Positions 35,645-37,077 of a stretch of DNA of 37,077 nucleotides are shown piece after piece. Under the pieces are notes generated by a model, which was not told where the DNA came from, searched no databases, and worked only from the letters and a program-made list of their open reading frames with translations. Each line of letters begins with the position of its first letter. Within the stretch, counting starts at the first letter, position 1. Origin of the DNA: a virus; IMG/VR virus record IMGVR_UViG_3300047560_000216, positions 1 through 37,077 of that record. One strand, 5' to 3'. The position numbers and the translations under genes were made by a program.

Positions 35645-37077
35645 TGGACGTCCGTCTTCCTGATGGGACCATCATCCAGAATGTCCCTGAAGGGACGACA
35701 AAGGCTGACCTGACCGCGAAGCTTAAGGCAAACGGTTATGACGTCAGCGCTTTTGAGCCGAGCGAGCGCGAGCAGCTGCGCGCTGAAGGCCGTCGCTCTG
35801 TCGAAGAAAGCATGAAGGCAGAGCCTGAATATGTCGAAGTGCCTATGTATGACGCCGCTGGCTCTTACATCGGCACCGAGCGCGTGGCGAAGGCAAGCAA
35901 GGCAGATCCGATCGGCCGTGGCGCTATGAGCATGCTGCCCTTCGGCGAAGACATTGGCGCGATGGGCCGCGCCGGTGCTTTGCCGTTCACTGAAGCGGGC
36001 CGAGAGGCAATCACGCGAGAGCGCATGAAGATGGAAGGCGAGCGCGAAGCCGCGCAGGAAGCCTATCCCGGCGCGTTTACGATTGGTCAGGGCGCAGCCA
36101 TCGTGCCGCAGCTCTATCTGCCCATGGGGCTGGCTGGCAAAGGCAGCAGTGTTCTTGGTCGCACCGCCCTTGGTGCTCTTGAAGGCGCTGGCTATGGCGC
36201 CGCCACAGGCTTTGGGCAGGGCATAACAGCCGAAGAGCGTGCGAGAGAGGCTGGTGTAGGAGCGCTTATCGGAGGCGGTCTAGGCGGCGTTTTTGGGCGT
36301 TTTGCGGCACCTGCTGAGCGCGCTGCTCCTGCCGTGCCTGAAGCGGTGCAGGCCGCTGAACGTCTCGGTGCCGAGTTGCCCTATTATGCGATCACCGAAA
36401 GCCCCATGCTCCAACGCGCGACTAAGATCGCTGAAAACGTCCCGCTTGCCGGCGAGGCCGCGATCACAGCTCGTCAGCGTGCGACCGCATCCCTAGAAGA
36501 TGCCATTGACAACCTTGTGCCTCAGATGACCACTGAGCAGGCTGGTCAGACAATTGGTGCGCAGCTTAAAAACTGGATGACCAAGGGTGTGCGTGAGAAG
36601 GCTGATGAAGCCTACACTGAAGTGCGCAGCCTGTTTACCAATCCTGACGTCACCGCACCGCTCAACAACACGCGCAATGCTGTTGCTGACGTGATGGCCC
36701 AACGCGCTGGGGCAAAGCTGTCTGGCTCGACGCCTGCAATCGACCTGATCCTTCCCGCTGTTCAATCTAAGGAAGGTCTGACCTACGAAGGCGCAAAGAC
36801 ACTTTACACTGAGCTGCGCAATCTTCGCTCTGAGAACATGATCAAGGGCGTAAAAGACGCCAACGTAGACAAGCTCTATAAGGCTCTCCAGAACGACGTG
36901 CTCGACATTGCGGAAGCGGCAGGCGGAGAGCCCGCTCGATTCTTTCTACAGAAAGCCGACCGCGAATATCGTGCTATGGCAAACATGCGCGAGAAGCTGC
37001 AGAAGATCGTCGGCAAGACCGATGAAGCCGTCAGCGACGAACAAATCTTCAGCCGTCTTTATGGAGCGGCTCGTACC
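35644..37077 (+). CDS. Large internal virion/ejection-like protein, 5' part (runs off window)
   Basis: The frame opens at the ATG overlapping the previous TAA and stays open for 478 codons to the window edge. The N-terminus VRLPDGTIIQNVPEGTTKADLTAKL (3-27) is a short domain seen at the start of many phage internal virion proteins. Residues 143-220 include VLGRTALGALEGAGYGAATGFGQG and EAGVGALIGGGLGGVFGRF, glycine-zipper-like segments suited to membrane insertion. The remainder is helical (AAERLGAELPYYAITESPMLQRATKIAE, YTEVRSLF, ADREYRAMANMREKL). This resembles the start of a large ejection protein; any enzymatic domain would be downstream. Confidence 0.8.
   Translation, partial: MDVRLPDGTIIQNVPEGTTKADLTAKLKANGYDVSAFEPSEREQLRAEGRRSVEESMKAEPEYVEVPMYDAAGSYIGTERVAKASKADPIGRGAMSMLPFGEDIGAMGRAGALPFTEAGREAITRERMKMEGEREAAQEAYPGAFTIGQGAAIVPQLYLPMGLAGKGSSVLGRTALGALEGAGYGAATGFGQGITAEERAREAGVGALIGGGLGGVFGRFAAPAERAAPAVPEAVQAAERLGAELPYYAITESPMLQRATKIAENVPLAGEAAITARQRATASLEDAIDNLVPQMTTEQAGQTIGAQLKNWMTKGVREKADEAYTEVRSLFTNPDVTAPLNNTRNAVADVMAQRAGAKLSGSTPAIDLILPAVQSKEGLTYEGAKTLYTELRNLRSENMIKGVKDANVDKLYKALQNDVLDIAEAAGGEPARFFLQKADREYRAMANMREKLQKIVGKTDEAVSDEQIFSRLYGAART

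Overview
This window is a continuous stretch of the late (virion and lysis) region of a tailed double-stranded DNA phage or prophage. Every credible gene is on the + strand, most neighbours overlap by 1-4 bases or sit within 30 bases, and no cellular housekeeping gene, tRNA, rRNA or CRISPR array is visible. The sequence is moderately GC-rich with local AT-rich islands. The GTA-type three-TM holin and the N-acetylmuramidase endolysin would fit a Gram-negative, possibly alphaproteobacterial, host, but the host cannot be fixed from the sequence. No tape-measure, sheath or tail-tube gene is seen. A gp10-like tail hub and a run of ejection-protein-like genes are present, so a short-tailed (podovirus-like) particle is the best inference.

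Layout. 1-1139: end of the large terminase. 1129-8689: an accessory block with a 1362-residue polyvalent protein, a 2-oxoglutarate/Fe(II) oxygenase, an HD-like DUF6817 protein, and a low-complexity protein with Cys-Gly, Gly-Gln and Pro-Ala tracts. 8693-14964: head module with portal, two small proteins, a GroES-like co-chaperonin, scaffold, an unknown protein, a decoration-like protein and the major capsid protein. 14993-16522: two hairpins bracketing an HNH/endonuclease VII gene and a structural gene. 16542-20352: a paralogous structural protein, small basic proteins, a lysine-rich modular protein, a head-tail adaptor with an inserted jelly-roll domain, and a zinc-ribbon protein. 20349-25856: host-recognition module with a collagen-like fibre, a glycosyltransferase, a small beta protein, a fibre with an S74 self-cleaving chaperone, and a DUF7936-like protein. 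25876-28389: membrane and lysis cassette. 28382-32033: second adaptor, a tail protein, the tail hub and a small protein. 32035-37077: four internal-virion or ejection-like proteins, the last one running off the window.

The most interesting points are these. (1) A collagen-like fibre with about 117 Gly-X-Y triplets, mostly Gly-Pro-Thr, is followed three bases later by a glycosyltransferase gene, in a genome that also encodes a prolyl-hydroxylase-like oxygenase. This could be a phage-encoded system for modifying a collagen-like fibre. (2) A short motif, roughly [Y/F/M]-A-[K/D/E]-G-G-x-[V/A], recurs in at least five otherwise unrelated late proteins. (3) The polyvalent protein is a compositional mosaic. 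(4) The oxygenase and the HD-like gene overlap, which recalls two-step oxygenase pairs. The first two are hypotheses from sequence pattern and gene order and have not been tested.
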